8,148 bases of DNA from Chloroflexota bacterium (GTDB taxonomy: Bacteria > Chloroflexota > Anaerolineae > Promineifilales > Promineifilaceae), in assembly GCA_024223125.1 (NCBI GenBank), contig JAAEOP010000247.1:1-8148 (forward strand), in the 5' to 3' direction. Both the position numbers and the translations under genes were made by a program. The notes beneath the pieces are model-generated. The model worked only from the letters and a program-made list of their open reading frames with translations, had not been told where the DNA came from and searched no databases. Below are positions 1-8,007 of the stretch, one piece after another (position 1 is the stretch's first letter; every line of letters starts with the position of its first letter).

Positions 1-454
1 CTACTCATCATGAATGCTATCTGTCGTCAAAATGATGATACTCATAACCTTTCTATCAGCCCCTGTCTGGCGTTGATTGAATCCCGGCTAATGTTGTTTT
101 CAGAACGATGGTCACCACTTTTTATTGTTCTCTATACCCGGTGTTAATGCAGATGAATCAGCATATCATTGTCTCTCTATCAGGCATCAGGTTCATATGA
201 GTCAGTCTGTTCTTTGCCAGGCTCAACCTGATCCCTTTCCGGACAGTATTGGTATGTGTACGAAGCTCCTGGCGCTATGGGGCTGTTACCCCAACCATCC
301 CCCAATTGTTTTTCAGGCAGCGAATTCGATTGAGCGGCCGCAGTTTCAACTTTAGGCTTCCGTGCAGGTGTGCAAGTTTGCAAGTGGGCAAGTGTGCAAC
401 TGAAGTTTATCTTTTAGGAGGTGCCGTCGTCCGTTATCCGTCAATGGTCGTCCG
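1..454. other. Intergenic region downstream of the operon, no convincing gene
   Basis: Short open frames exist on both strands (for example 125-355 plus, 180-383 minus, and a frame open from base 1 to a TAA at 145-147), but none has a recognisable product or a supported start. The stretch carries two short tandem repeats near the operon end, a weak hairpin at 278-293, and one NotI-type GCGGCCGC at 334-341. I see no hairpin followed by a T-run on the minus strand, so no intrinsic terminator for the operon can be called. The open frame at 1-147 could be the 3' end of a plus-strand gene lying outside the window, with low support. Confidence 0.6.
368..399 (+). repeat. 8-bp tandem repeat, four units
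   Basis: Four contiguous octamers are visible: GTGTGCAA, GTTTGCAA, GTGGGCAA, GTGTGCAA. The first and last are identical and the middle two differ by one base each. The array is in the noncoding region 55-90 bp beyond the operon stop. Function is unknown; the unit length rules out a codon-based peptide repeat, and no CRISPR-like spacer pattern is present. Confidence 0.75.
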
Positions 455-457
455 TCA
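423..457 (-). repeat. 7-bp tandem repeat starting in the stop codon
   Basis: Read on the minus strand, five consecutive heptamers follow each other without gaps: TGACGGA, CGACCAT, TGACGGA, TAACGGA, CGACGGC. The TGA of the first unit is the stop codon of the receiver-kinase-SIR2 gene, so the array starts exactly at the gene end. The unit consensus is close to YRACGGA. Its function is unknown; it could be a slippage-prone or protein-bound intergenic repeat. Confidence 0.7.
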
Positions 458-2941
458 CTTCACCAACGTTGCCAAAATCCTTAACAACATTTCCGGTCGC
501 TCAGGTAAAACGCGGAAGCCGAGGTTACGGTACACGTCTTGTTCTTCTTCGGCCATATTGCTGCCCGTCACCCAGATTAAGCCTTCACTGTTGACCCCAG
601 ATGCCTGGTAGCTTTCATGGGCCAGAGCCAACTCTTCTTCGGAGGCACATAACATCAGCAGGTATTTACCGGCCGACACGTTGGCGCCGATGTTTTGCCA
701 TAATTGTTGCAGACGCACGGCCGTCGCCCGCTCTCGATAATCATATTCCGTCAGAGGTAGTTCTGAAGGAGGGTCGTGGCGATGGGCGTCATTGAGTGAA
801 CCGTTCAGTTTGAAGATATGGGGGTGTTGGGCACGACCGTTACCCAAACCATTCGCTGCCGTTGCGGCCGCAAACGGGATTTGCCGCTGGCTAAACGCTT
901 CTTCCAGATAGGTGTGCTGGTTGGTGGTGTAGATGGTGTACCAGGGTAAATTGGCCGCTTTGCTAAAGAAAGACGGCCGTTCTGCCCCATCAAAATACAG
1001 TAAATGTTCGTTTACCAACTGCGTCCGGTCGCCAGTGCGATTCAAATAAAAGGCAAACAACTTGCGTGGACTATCCCGGTAAGTAGGTGTGTAATCCACC
1101 TCCTTCATCAACTTTTGGGCCAGATCATTGTTGTTGGGCCAATTGGCGCCTGGCGGCGGCTCTGACCCGATGAACAACAGAACATTGCCCGCCAGAATAT
1201 TCTCGGCCAAAAAGCGTTGTTGGGCTGTTGTTTTGGTAGCTGTCAGCGTAAAGAAGCCGCTGTCATCCTCATGCTGGTCGTTGAGGGAAAGCGCTGGTTT
1301 CAGGTGAGCGCTAAAAGGCATCGTCTCCACGTCCCGTCCGGCCAATTTATCAAGTTCAGCGCAAATTAACACGGCCGAATGTAAGGCTTGAAATTTGCGC
1401 GTCTCATTCACATGGCGCAAACGAACTACATTCAACGTTGCCATTAGCAGGCTGATCAAATATTCTTGGTGTACTTCTGTCTGGGAACTGTGCAATCCGC
1501 GGGCATAATCATGCGCCATGTAGCGTAAAGCGGTTAATACGGCCGTCGTCTTTTGCAGTCCGGCCGACATTTCTGCGCCTAAACGGGATGGCTGGTCTTT
1601 TTCTTCGGCCGTACACAGCGCCGCTTCCATCTGTAAAAATTGGGGCAGGTTCACAGTGGGCAACAGCCGGTACTTAATATCCGTTTCCAGAATGACAAAA
1701 TCGCGTAAAATGTGGCTTTCATAAGTACGGTAAAAATCAATTAACCAGCACTTGCCGATGTCATCCACCATCATATTGCGCCCGGTTAAATCGCCATGCG
1801 TAATACAGCGATAAACGGGAAACACAGTTTCGGCCTGATTTTGGCGCAGCCAGGCCAGCGGGTTCACCACCGGCGCCGATTCGGGGCTGAGCTGCATCAT
1901 GTCCGCATCGGGGTCAAATTGGGGCAGTACCATTTGAATACGGCCGATTAGCTTCATATGATCCAATTGAAAGGCGTCAAAATAAAGGGATGGCAAATCT
2001 TCAATATTTCGTTCACGGCCATCGTACCAAAAACGGCACGTATGCTGGAAGAGATTTTTTAGACTGGTGATGATCTGGTCGGCGATATGTTTATCATAAT
2101 ATTCGTCAAACTCGACCAACGGCCGTCGTTCCGTTTCCGCAAAAGTGTATTGCAATGCGCCAAGTTGGCGAGTATACGCCGTGCCCACCTGGGCCACTGT
2201 ATTAGCCGGTAAATACCGTTTTACATTGAGGTCATACCGCTGCTGCTCCGTTTCCACTTTATCACGACGGCCGAGTTTAGCTACATAAGAGCGACCCAAC
2301 CCGCCCGTCCAGGTGGGTTGAATGCGTACAATGGCCGCGCCGGTTAAGCCTGGTTTTAGCTTGCTGATGTACAGACTGCGGGCGCCAATAAACAACTTGC
2401 CAAACAAATCGCGCACCTGGGGCGTTAGCAAATTTGAGATTGGCTTTTCGGCCATAGACCAGTTGATGTCTCTGGCTACCTGGGACAGTACCTCTTCTGA
2501 GCCGCCCACATACGTTAAATCAAAATTAATTTGTACTTCACGACTAAAAAGCTCTTGCACACATTGCATTAGTTTGCGGCGGTAACGGGGTTCCTTTTTA
2601 ATAAATCTGGCGGCGTCCAATTCCATCCAAGCCCGCATGATATTTTCACTGGTCGCATGGGCGGAAAGGATGATACAGGGCATAATGTCCTTCAATCCCA
2701 ACTGCTCTACAATTTCCAATAGTTGGAAACCCTGGTGGTTCTTCTGGTCGCCATCTACCAGGCGAATATCAATAATAGCCAGGTGGAAATGCTCGCTTTC
2801 CAGGGCTGATTTGGCTTCATCATAAGAGGTTGCCAGGCGGACGGTATACCCGGTGTCGTGCAGCCAGCGTGTGACCGGACCATGAAACTCTTTTTGGTCT
2901 TCGACTAATAAGATTTTTGGTTGGTACGTTTGCTCACCCAT
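455..2941 (-). CDS. Response regulator fused to APH/kinase-like and SIR2-like domains
   Basis: An 828-residue soluble protein with three recognisable modules. Residues 8-128 form a receiver domain: acidic pair E14-D15, phospho-acceptor D58 in the strand LAIID, switch S93, and Lys at 115/116 before a Pro. Residues about 195-420 look like an aminoglycoside-phosphotransferase/protein-kinase fold: K222 in YVAKLG, a nearby acidic helix (E230/E232), the catalytic loop HGDLTGRN with D384 and N389, and the metal-binding IDF with D402, so kinase activity is plausible. Residues about 421-570 are mostly helical and unassigned. Residues about 575-828 are SIR2-like, read from LLFIGS (588-593), YTTN (671-674), KLNGS (711-715) and a closing Rossmann-like strand pattern. 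The SIR2 motifs are degenerate: N713 replaces the usual catalytic His and H676 the usual Asp after TxN. No DNA-binding domain is seen, so the output is probably enzymatic or protein-protein. The ATG at 2941 lies inside the end of the upstream kinase gene and has a good Shine-Dalgarno. Family assignments rest on motifs only; the SIR2 call is the least certain. Confidence 0.94.
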   Translation of the reverse strand: MGEQTYQPKILLVEDQKEFHGPVTRWLHDTGYTVRLATSYDEAKSALESEHFHLAIIDIRLVDGDQKNHQGFQLLEIVEQLGLKDIMPCIILSAHATSENIMRAWMELDAARFIKKEPRYRRKLMQCVQELFSREVQINFDLTYVGGSEEVLSQVARDINWSMAEKPISNLLTPQVRDLFGKLFIGARSLYISKLKPGLTGAAIVRIQPTWTGGLGRSYVAKLGRRDKVETEQQRYDLNVKRYLPANTVAQVGTAYTRQLGALQYTFAETERRPLVEFDEYYDKHIADQIITSLKNLFQHTCRFWYDGRERNIEDLPSLYFDAFQLDHMKLIGRIQMVLPQFDPDADMMQLSPESAPVVNPLAWLRQNQAETVFPVYRCITHGDLTGRNMMVDDIGKCWLIDFYRTYESHILRDFVILETDIKYRLLPTVNLPQFLQMEAALCTAEEKDQPSRLGAEMSAGLQKTTAVLTALRYMAHDYARGLHSSQTEVHQEYLISLLMATLNVVRLRHVNETRKFQALHSAVLICAELDKLAGRDVETMPFSAHLKPALSLNDQHEDDSGFFTLTATKTTAQQRFLAENILAGNVLLFIGSEPPPGANWPNNNDLAQKLMKEVDYTPTYRDSPRKLFAFYLNRTGDRTQLVNEHLLYFDGAERPSFFSKAANLPWYTIYTTNQHTYLEEAFSQRQIPFAAATAANGLGNGRAQHPHIFKLNGSLNDAHRHDPPSELPLTEYDYRERATAVRLQQLWQNIGANVSAGKYLLMLCASEEELALAHESYQASGVNSEGLIWVTGSNMAEEEQDVYRNLGFRVLPERPEMLLRILATLVK

Positions 2942-5900
2942 TTCCTTGCTCCTTTTCCAGATGGTTATTGTTTGCGGTAATGGGCAGCCTCACAGTAAAC
3001 ACGGTGTCGGCTCCTGGTTCACAATCCAGCGTCAATTTGCCGTTGTGGGCTTCGGCAATCAGACGGCAGTGGTAAAGACCTACCCCCTGCATTTTATTGC
3101 TGTTCTTTTTGGTGCTAATACCAAATTTGAAGATGTCTTCTTTGATTTCGGGTGGAATCCCATTTCCATTATCCCGTACATGCAGCAGTAGATAATCTGA
3201 CTGGGTTTCTGTTTCTATGCGGACGCTGCCATCACGGTTGGGGGGCGCGGCCGTGTACGCATTCACCAATAAATTTTTTAGCAACAGCTCTATCCACAGC
3301 GGATCCGCTTCAATCTGGGGCAGTGGGTCGCATAAGATGTAAGATGTAGTAACGTGGGGCATCTCGTGTGTTTTGCTAATGGCAATCGCTTTTTTAATTA
3401 ACTGAGGCACATCAATCAACTGCGGCTGGTATTGGCCTGTAATGACAAAATCACGCAGGCGGGCGCTAATTTTGTCTGTAACGCTGGCATTTTGGCGCAA
3501 GTCTTCCAGGGGGAATGATGGGTCCTGACCGGCCAATATCTTTTCTTCCAATTCATCTACCAGGTCGGGGATATTGGCGACGGCCGTGTTAATATCATGA
3601 ATCAAGCCCGTGGCCATCATGGCTGTACGCTCCTTCAACTCCCGCGCCCGCGCCTGTTCAAATTGACGTGCATTTTGGATGGCAATGCCGATGTAACCAG
3701 TAAGCATTTCCAATAGGCGCAAATCAGCCAACGAAAAGGCATTAAGTTGATCGCTTTCCAGTACCAACCCCACCCTTGAATCCTCTTCAAACTGTAAAGA
3801 CATGCACAATTCTGAGCGGGTCGAACTAATGGCAGGAATATAGTCGGCGTCTTGAGTGACATCCCCCACCAGAGCTGGCGTACCGGTTGCCAATACCCGC
3901 GCCGCAATCCCGCGCCGCTCTTGCAGCATCGTGTGGTCATCGTCGGGTCGGAAAGGGATATTATCCATGTGATAATAGGCGGAGTCTTGCAACATAATAA
4001 TCGTGCCTGCCGGGTTTCTTTCCACAAAACAGATGTTGTCTGCCTTCGGAAATAATTCATGTACTTCATGCAGCACCGCTTTGAAGACTGCTTCCTGTTC
4101 CAGGCTGGCGCTGATGATGGGGGTCATACGGCCGATGGTGTCTAATCGTTTGCGCCGTCTCTCGGCTTCATCGTGCAGCGTGGCTCGCAAAATAGCCAGA
4201 GCTGCCAATTGGGCAAACAGGTTCAGCAGGCTGCGTTCATCTTTGCTAAAGCGGTGGAAGAAGTGGTAGCCAAAGAACATGCAACCCACTTCTTGCTCGC
4301 CAATTCGCAGAGGAAAGGCGGCCGCAGATTTAACCGTCTGGTCTGTGTCAAAGAAAGCACCCCGCACGGCCGTGTGGTGGCGAATATCGGCAATAAAAAG
4401 GGGCTGTTTGGCATTGGAAATCTGGGCCACAATTGGTTCCGGCGGGGTCAGATGTTGGCCGATGATCGCTTCACTCTGGTCGCCAGACATGTACCCCAAC
4501 ATCAACTGCCCGGCATCCTGATCTGCGTAATATAACGAGATGACATCCACCGCTCGCAACGCCGCGCGTGCTTGCCGCACCAGAAAGGCCAGAGAGCTTT
4601 GTAAATCTATCTCGGCCGTTAGCTGGTGTGAAATGTCTTGAAGCTGGCGTAAAGCTTGGGTGCGGTCTGCTTTCTCTAAGGTCATAGCTAACCGTCGGGC
4701 AATATCTTCCAGATGGGGAATCTGGCTCTCACTCAAGCCGTCTGGGTGGGGTGTTTCCAGGTACAGCACAGCAAAACAATGCCCCTGCAAACGCACCGGC
4801 ACAGCCAGCCCACAACGACTGTCATCATGAAAACGTTTGGGGAATTTGCCTGTTTCTGGACGGCCGCTATTGGTAATCAATTCAGTGCGCGAAGCGGAAA
4901 AGACATGTTCAATTAGTCCCGCCGGGATTTTGGTATGGTATTCCGACCTCATATTGCCAGAAGAGGCCAGGCGGTAAACACGCCAAACGCTGTGTGGCTC
5001 GTCCCGAATCAGATAGACATAGGGCGCTTTGGCATAGGTTTGGGCCGTTTGCAGGGTAATGTGGATGGCCAGATCAATCTCATCTTCAGAATCAATAAGC
5101 AGGCTGCTGGAAAATACCTGGCTTAAACCCTGGAGTTCCTGGTTGCGGAGGGTGAGGTCAGATTGGATGCGTTGGTAGCTGCGGGCGCTGGGAATGGCAA
5201 TGGCGATGAAGTTGGCTAACAGTTCTAAAATGGTCAATTCTTCTTGAGAAAGAAAATGGGGTGTGAGCCAGTTTAAGTAGAGGATGCCTACCGGCTTTTC
5301 CAGAGAGCCGAGGCGGATGCCCACAAAGGCAGCCACTTTTTCACGAGCGATGAAGGTGCTGGCTAACAGGGAACGGCCGTGGCCATTCCCCCCACTTTTG
5401 GATACGGAGGGCACATGCCAGAGACCGCTCCGCAAAACCTGCGTGGCAATGCCAGAACGAGACCGGGTACGGCCGGTGGGGCGGACGGCTTGACGTGTGC
5501 CAATGGCGGAAACATTTTCCACATCATACACATATTGACTTTTGGGCAGCCCCAATTGCAGCGGGTAGATGACTGCGTTATCCGCCCCAAATAAATTGCA
5601 AGCCGAACGGGCGGCTTCATCTAGCACCCCTTTGACGGAATTAGTAATCTGGTCGTTTAAGGCGCCTTCGATTTTGAGTAGTTTTTTGAACCCTTTGGTT
5701 CGCTTTTTTTCGGCCAGCAGGGTGCGGGCATTTTTCAGAAGCAGCGCCGTCTGGTTTGTAAATGTTTGCAGCAGTTCAAACCGTTCCTTATCAATACGCT
5801 TGCCTGTAAATTTATCATCAACATAAAGGACGCCTAATGTTTGGCGTCCGGCTTTCAAAGGTATCAGGGCAAATTGGTCCGGTACGCCGATGGCTTGGGC

Positions 5901-7991
5901 AAAAATAACGGGCAGCGGGATGCGGCTGCGTTGGTTGAGGGTGGTGATTGGTTTAACCTGATGAAAAGCTTCCACCAGCCCGTTATTATGATTGGCAACC
6001 AGGGGAATCCGTATTTGTTTTACTCGGTGTTGTAAGGGGGATTCACCGTGCATAGTACTGAACATGGAGGTAATGAGGGTGTCCAGGTCTAGCCGGGCAT
6101 AATACGCTTCGGCTTGAGCTGATTCTTTGCGGGTTAGATGCCCAAACGCCTGTCGGCCGATTAGGTAATGCTGTTGTTGATCGGCGATGAATAAGACAGC
6201 CCGACTAAACCCCAAACCCAGATGGGAAGTGACGCCGGTGAGACATAGTTGCAGCAGTTTATCTTCAGATGGGTGGGGGTGGTGCAATATTTTAGTCAGA
6301 ATGGTGTTGAGGACGTTGAGTTTGTCTACCCGATTTTCGGCCGAAAGGAGCAGGGTAGCAAAACGGCCGCGATCGGCAATGGCGACGGCTGCCTGACGCA
6401 AAAAGCCAATCAATTGCAGCAGTTCTTCACGCCGCTGGTAAGGGGAGTTAGGGGAGACGAGATCACCAAATGTTACCAATCCCACAGGTTGGTTGGCTTC
6501 GTCACGCAGGGGGATGTATAGGCGGGTTTCTTCTTGGCTGTCGTTGGCGACGGCGTAATTGGCGCCGTGCAGGGCGGCTACTTCGGGTTGGGTGATGGCC
6601 GTTAAAGGAATAATCGCTTCGGGGCCGCTTTTTTGTTGGGGCTGGATCGGCCGTAAGCTGTTTTCAATAATCAGGTACAGGTGTGATTCGTTTTCAGGGT
6701 AAGCGGCTCTCAATCCCTGCCACAAAAATTCACCCGCGCCCTGGGCCGATTCTCTGGTGTACATGGCGTTGATGATGGCCGTGAATAGTTCTGATTTAAC
6801 AGAGTTGTCGCCATGATTGACGGCCGTGCCCAAATATCGGAACGCCTCTTGCCAATAGCCGGCTATGGCATACAAGCCGCCAATGCGGGCCACATTCAGG
6901 TTTTGTTTGAGCAGCCGCCGCCATAGGTCGCTTTTCACGTCGTAATGTTCCTGGGAGCGGTTGAAGACGCCGCATAAGTCTAGCTGATTGGGGTTTTCTT
7001 TTACGTTGAGTTTGATCTGGCTGACGGCCGTTTGCCCATGATCAATAATACCCAAAGCGGTATACATTAACGTGGGATCGCTTTCAATAAACCGTTGTAG
7101 TTCGTGCAGATAGGTGTCGGGGGGCAGCTCTACCAGTAAATCAATCCCTTCGGCAATGCGGGCGGGCGTTAGCCGGGTTTGGTGGCGGGGGGCCATCAGA
7201 TTAAAGCAGTTGTTCAGGACGTGCTCAATGAGAAACTGGTCGCCGCCGGTCTGGCTGAGTAACGCGTCCAGACTATGTTCTGTCAGTTCAATACTTTGCC
7301 GGTGGCAGGCGGCGCGTACAACGGCCGCCCGCTCGTCGGGATACAGTTCATCCACCCAGACCATTTGGGAGACGCTTCTAAACCATTCGACGGCGGCCGA
7401 TGTTTGTTGGGAAAAACTGAGCGCGCCGCAAATGACGGCAAAAAAGTTGGCCTGATCTGGTTCGGTAACGGCCGTGTGGACGGCCGCCAGTGCGCCCAAT
7501 AAGGTAGCGACCAGATTGGGGGGCGCGGTTTCCAGGTCGTCAATAAAAACCACAATATGCCGTTTGGCCCGCCGTACCAACGTCAACAGCGCATCTCGAA
7601 ACCCATCGGCCGAACGAGGCGGGCTGAGGATGGAAGCGGATTTCAGGGCCGGTAAACCACGTTCAATACCCATGTACAGTCGGGTATAAAACTCTGCTTC
7701 ACTGACCAATAAAACATCGGAGTATAAACCGATAAAAAAGCTATCTTCGTTTAATGTGGGAATCTTTTTCAGGCTGATGTAGCTGGTGTAGTAAGCGCCT
7801 TGTTCTTGCAGTTGCATGGCCGCTTCTTGCATTAAACCGCTCTTGCCCCGATAGCGAGGCCCTAAAACGGTGCAGCATTGCTTATTGCGCACAGTTTGCA
7901 CAATTTGCTGCAAATTGGTACGCAAATAAATAACCGGTGTCGGAGCCAGGGTATCCACATCAAGAAGTTGGGAAAAATTCATAGAATTCAC
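2934..7991 (-). CDS. AAA/STAND-like ATPase, multi-GAF sensor histidine kinase
   Basis: Predicted cytosolic multi-input sensor kinase of about 1685 residues; no signal peptide or membrane segment is evident. Seen in order: an AAA/STAND-like ATPase (about 17-285) with Walker A GPRYRGKS at 44-51 and Walker B VVFIDD ending at D151-D152, resembling the 'AAA-like' family with a GPRxxGKS loop; a winged-helix or TPR-like helical linker (about 290-430); about six GAF-type domains (about 430-545, 570-755, 780-935, 965-1107, 1125-1270, 1295-1445) joined by helical linkers, the first being the least certain; and a histidine kinase with H-box GLIHDINTA (H1465), N-box NLLVNA (N1577), G1 DNGNGIP (D1607), an F-box near F1621 and G2 GVGLY (1636-1640). 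The phosphotransfer and ATP-binding motifs therefore look intact. Numbering is from GTG at 7991; an ATG three codons later (7982) is an equally good start, and neither has a clear Shine-Dalgarno. It overlaps the next gene, its likely phosphotransfer partner. The sensed ligand cannot be read from the sequence. Confidence 0.95.
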   Translation of the reverse strand: MNSMNFSQLLDVDTLAPTPVIYLRTNLQQIVQTVRNKQCCTVLGPRYRGKSGLMQEAAMQLQEQGAYYTSYISLKKIPTLNEDSFFIGLYSDVLLVSEAEFYTRLYMGIERGLPALKSASILSPPRSADGFRDALLTLVRRAKRHIVVFIDDLETAPPNLVATLLGALAAVHTAVTEPDQANFFAVICGALSFSQQTSAAVEWFRSVSQMVWVDELYPDERAAVVRAACHRQSIELTEHSLDALLSQTGGDQFLIEHVLNNCFNLMAPRHQTRLTPARIAEGIDLLVELPPDTYLHELQRFIESDPTLMYTALGIIDHGQTAVSQIKLNVKENPNQLDLCGVFNRSQEHYDVKSDLWRRLLKQNLNVARIGGLYAIAGYWQEAFRYLGTAVNHGDNSVKSELFTAIINAMYTRESAQGAGEFLWQGLRAAYPENESHLYLIIENSLRPIQPQQKSGPEAIIPLTAITQPEVAALHGANYAVANDSQEETRLYIPLRDEANQPVGLVTFGDLVSPNSPYQRREELLQLIGFLRQAAVAIADRGRFATLLLSAENRVDKLNVLNTILTKILHHPHPSEDKLLQLCLTGVTSHLGLGFSRAVLFIADQQQHYLIGRQAFGHLTRKESAQAEAYYARLDLDTLITSMFSTMHGESPLQHRVKQIRIPLVANHNNGLVEAFHQVKPITTLNQRSRIPLPVIFAQAIGVPDQFALIPLKAGRQTLGVLYVDDKFTGKRIDKERFELLQTFTNQTALLLKNARTLLAEKKRTKGFKKLLKIEGALNDQITNSVKGVLDEAARSACNLFGADNAVIYPLQLGLPKSQYVYDVENVSAIGTRQAVRPTGRTRSRSGIATQVLRSGLWHVPSVSKSGGNGHGRSLLASTFIAREKVAAFVGIRLGSLEKPVGILYLNWLTPHFLSQEELTILELLANFIAIAIPSARSYQRIQSDLTLRNQELQGLSQVFSSSLLIDSEDEIDLAIHITLQTAQTYAKAPYVYLIRDEPHSVWRVYRLASSGNMRSEYHTKIPAGLIEHVFSASRTELITNSGRPETGKFPKRFHDDSRCGLAVPVRLQGHCFAVLYLETPHPDGLSESQIPHLEDIARRLAMTLEKADRTQALRQLQDISHQLTAEIDLQSSLAFLVRQARAALRAVDVISLYYADQDAGQLMLGYMSGDQSEAIIGQHLTPPEPIVAQISNAKQPLFIADIRHHTAVRGAFFDTDQTVKSAAAFPLRIGEQEVGCMFFGYHFFHRFSKDERSLLNLFAQLAALAILRATLHDEAERRRKRLDTIGRMTPIISASLEQEAVFKAVLHEVHELFPKADNICFVERNPAGTIIMLQDSAYYHMDNIPFRPDDDHTMLQERRGIAARVLATGTPALVGDVTQDADYIPAISSTRSELCMSLQFEEDSRVGLVLESDQLNAFSLADLRLLEMLTGYIGIAIQNARQFEQARARELKERTAMMATGLIHDINTAVANIPDLVDELEEKILAGQDPSFPLEDLRQNASVTDKISARLRDFVITGQYQPQLIDVPQLIKKAIAISKTHEMPHVTTSYILCDPLPQIEADPLWIELLLKNLLVNAYTAAPPNRDGSVRIETETQSDYLLLHVRDNGNGIPPEIKEDIFKFGISTKKNSNKMQGVGLYHCRLIAEAHNGKLTLDCEPGADTVFTVRLPITANNNHLEKEQGNG
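2949..2954 (-). promoter_or_regulatory. Shine-Dalgarno of the receiver-kinase-SIR2 gene, inside the upstream gene
   Basis: On the minus strand AAGGAG lies 7 nt before the ATG at 2941-2939. It sits within the last codons of the histidine kinase gene, whose TGA is at 2936-2934, giving an 8-bp gene overlap. This fixes the start of the second gene and implies translational coupling, so the two proteins are probably made together. Confidence 0.85.
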
Positions 7992-7994
7992 AAG

Positions 7995-8007
7995 GTGTAC
8001 CGTACAC
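7995..8007. promoter_or_regulatory. 13-bp palindrome at the operon start, possible operator
   Basis: GTGTACCGTACAC is a perfect inverted repeat of 6 bp around one central base. It ends 3 bp upstream of the GTG start (12 bp upstream of the alternative ATG), in the position where a repressor would block transcription or translation. An operator role is inferred from position and symmetry only. It touches the outer end of the neighbouring inverted-repeat element, so it could instead be part of an insertion site. Confidence 0.35.

Noticed and set aside
1..147. Frame open from the window edge to a TAA, possibly the 3' end of a plus-strand gene
   Set aside because: Only 48 codons, no recognisable protein family, and no downstream terminator; mentioned in the intergenic entry but not called.
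278..293. Hairpin TGGGG/CCCCA with a 6-nt loop, considered as an operon terminator
   Set aside because: The stem is only 5 bp and no T-run follows on the minus strand; on the plus strand the T-run lies about 13 nt away.
320..342. Closely spaced EcoRI and NotI sites resembling a cloning-vector polylinker
   Set aside because: The match to vector sequence is too short, GCGGCCGC is explained by the general CGGCCG excess here, and the flanking sequence does not look like vector.
180..383. 67-residue minus-strand open frame downstream of the operon, and an overlapping 76-residue plus-strand frame at 125-355
   Set aside because: Neither has a recognisable domain or good ribosome-binding site, and the sequence is low-complexity in hydrophilic residues; consistent with chance open frames.
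368..457. CRISPR array
   Set aside because: Units of 7-8 bp are contiguous with no spacers of uniform length, so this is simple tandem repetition.
4173..4535. 120-residue plus-strand open frame antisense to the kinase gene
   Set aside because: It lies wholly within the GAF-domain coding region of the minus-strand gene, has no family resemblance, and looks like a shadow frame, as do the other plus-strand frames across 455-7991.
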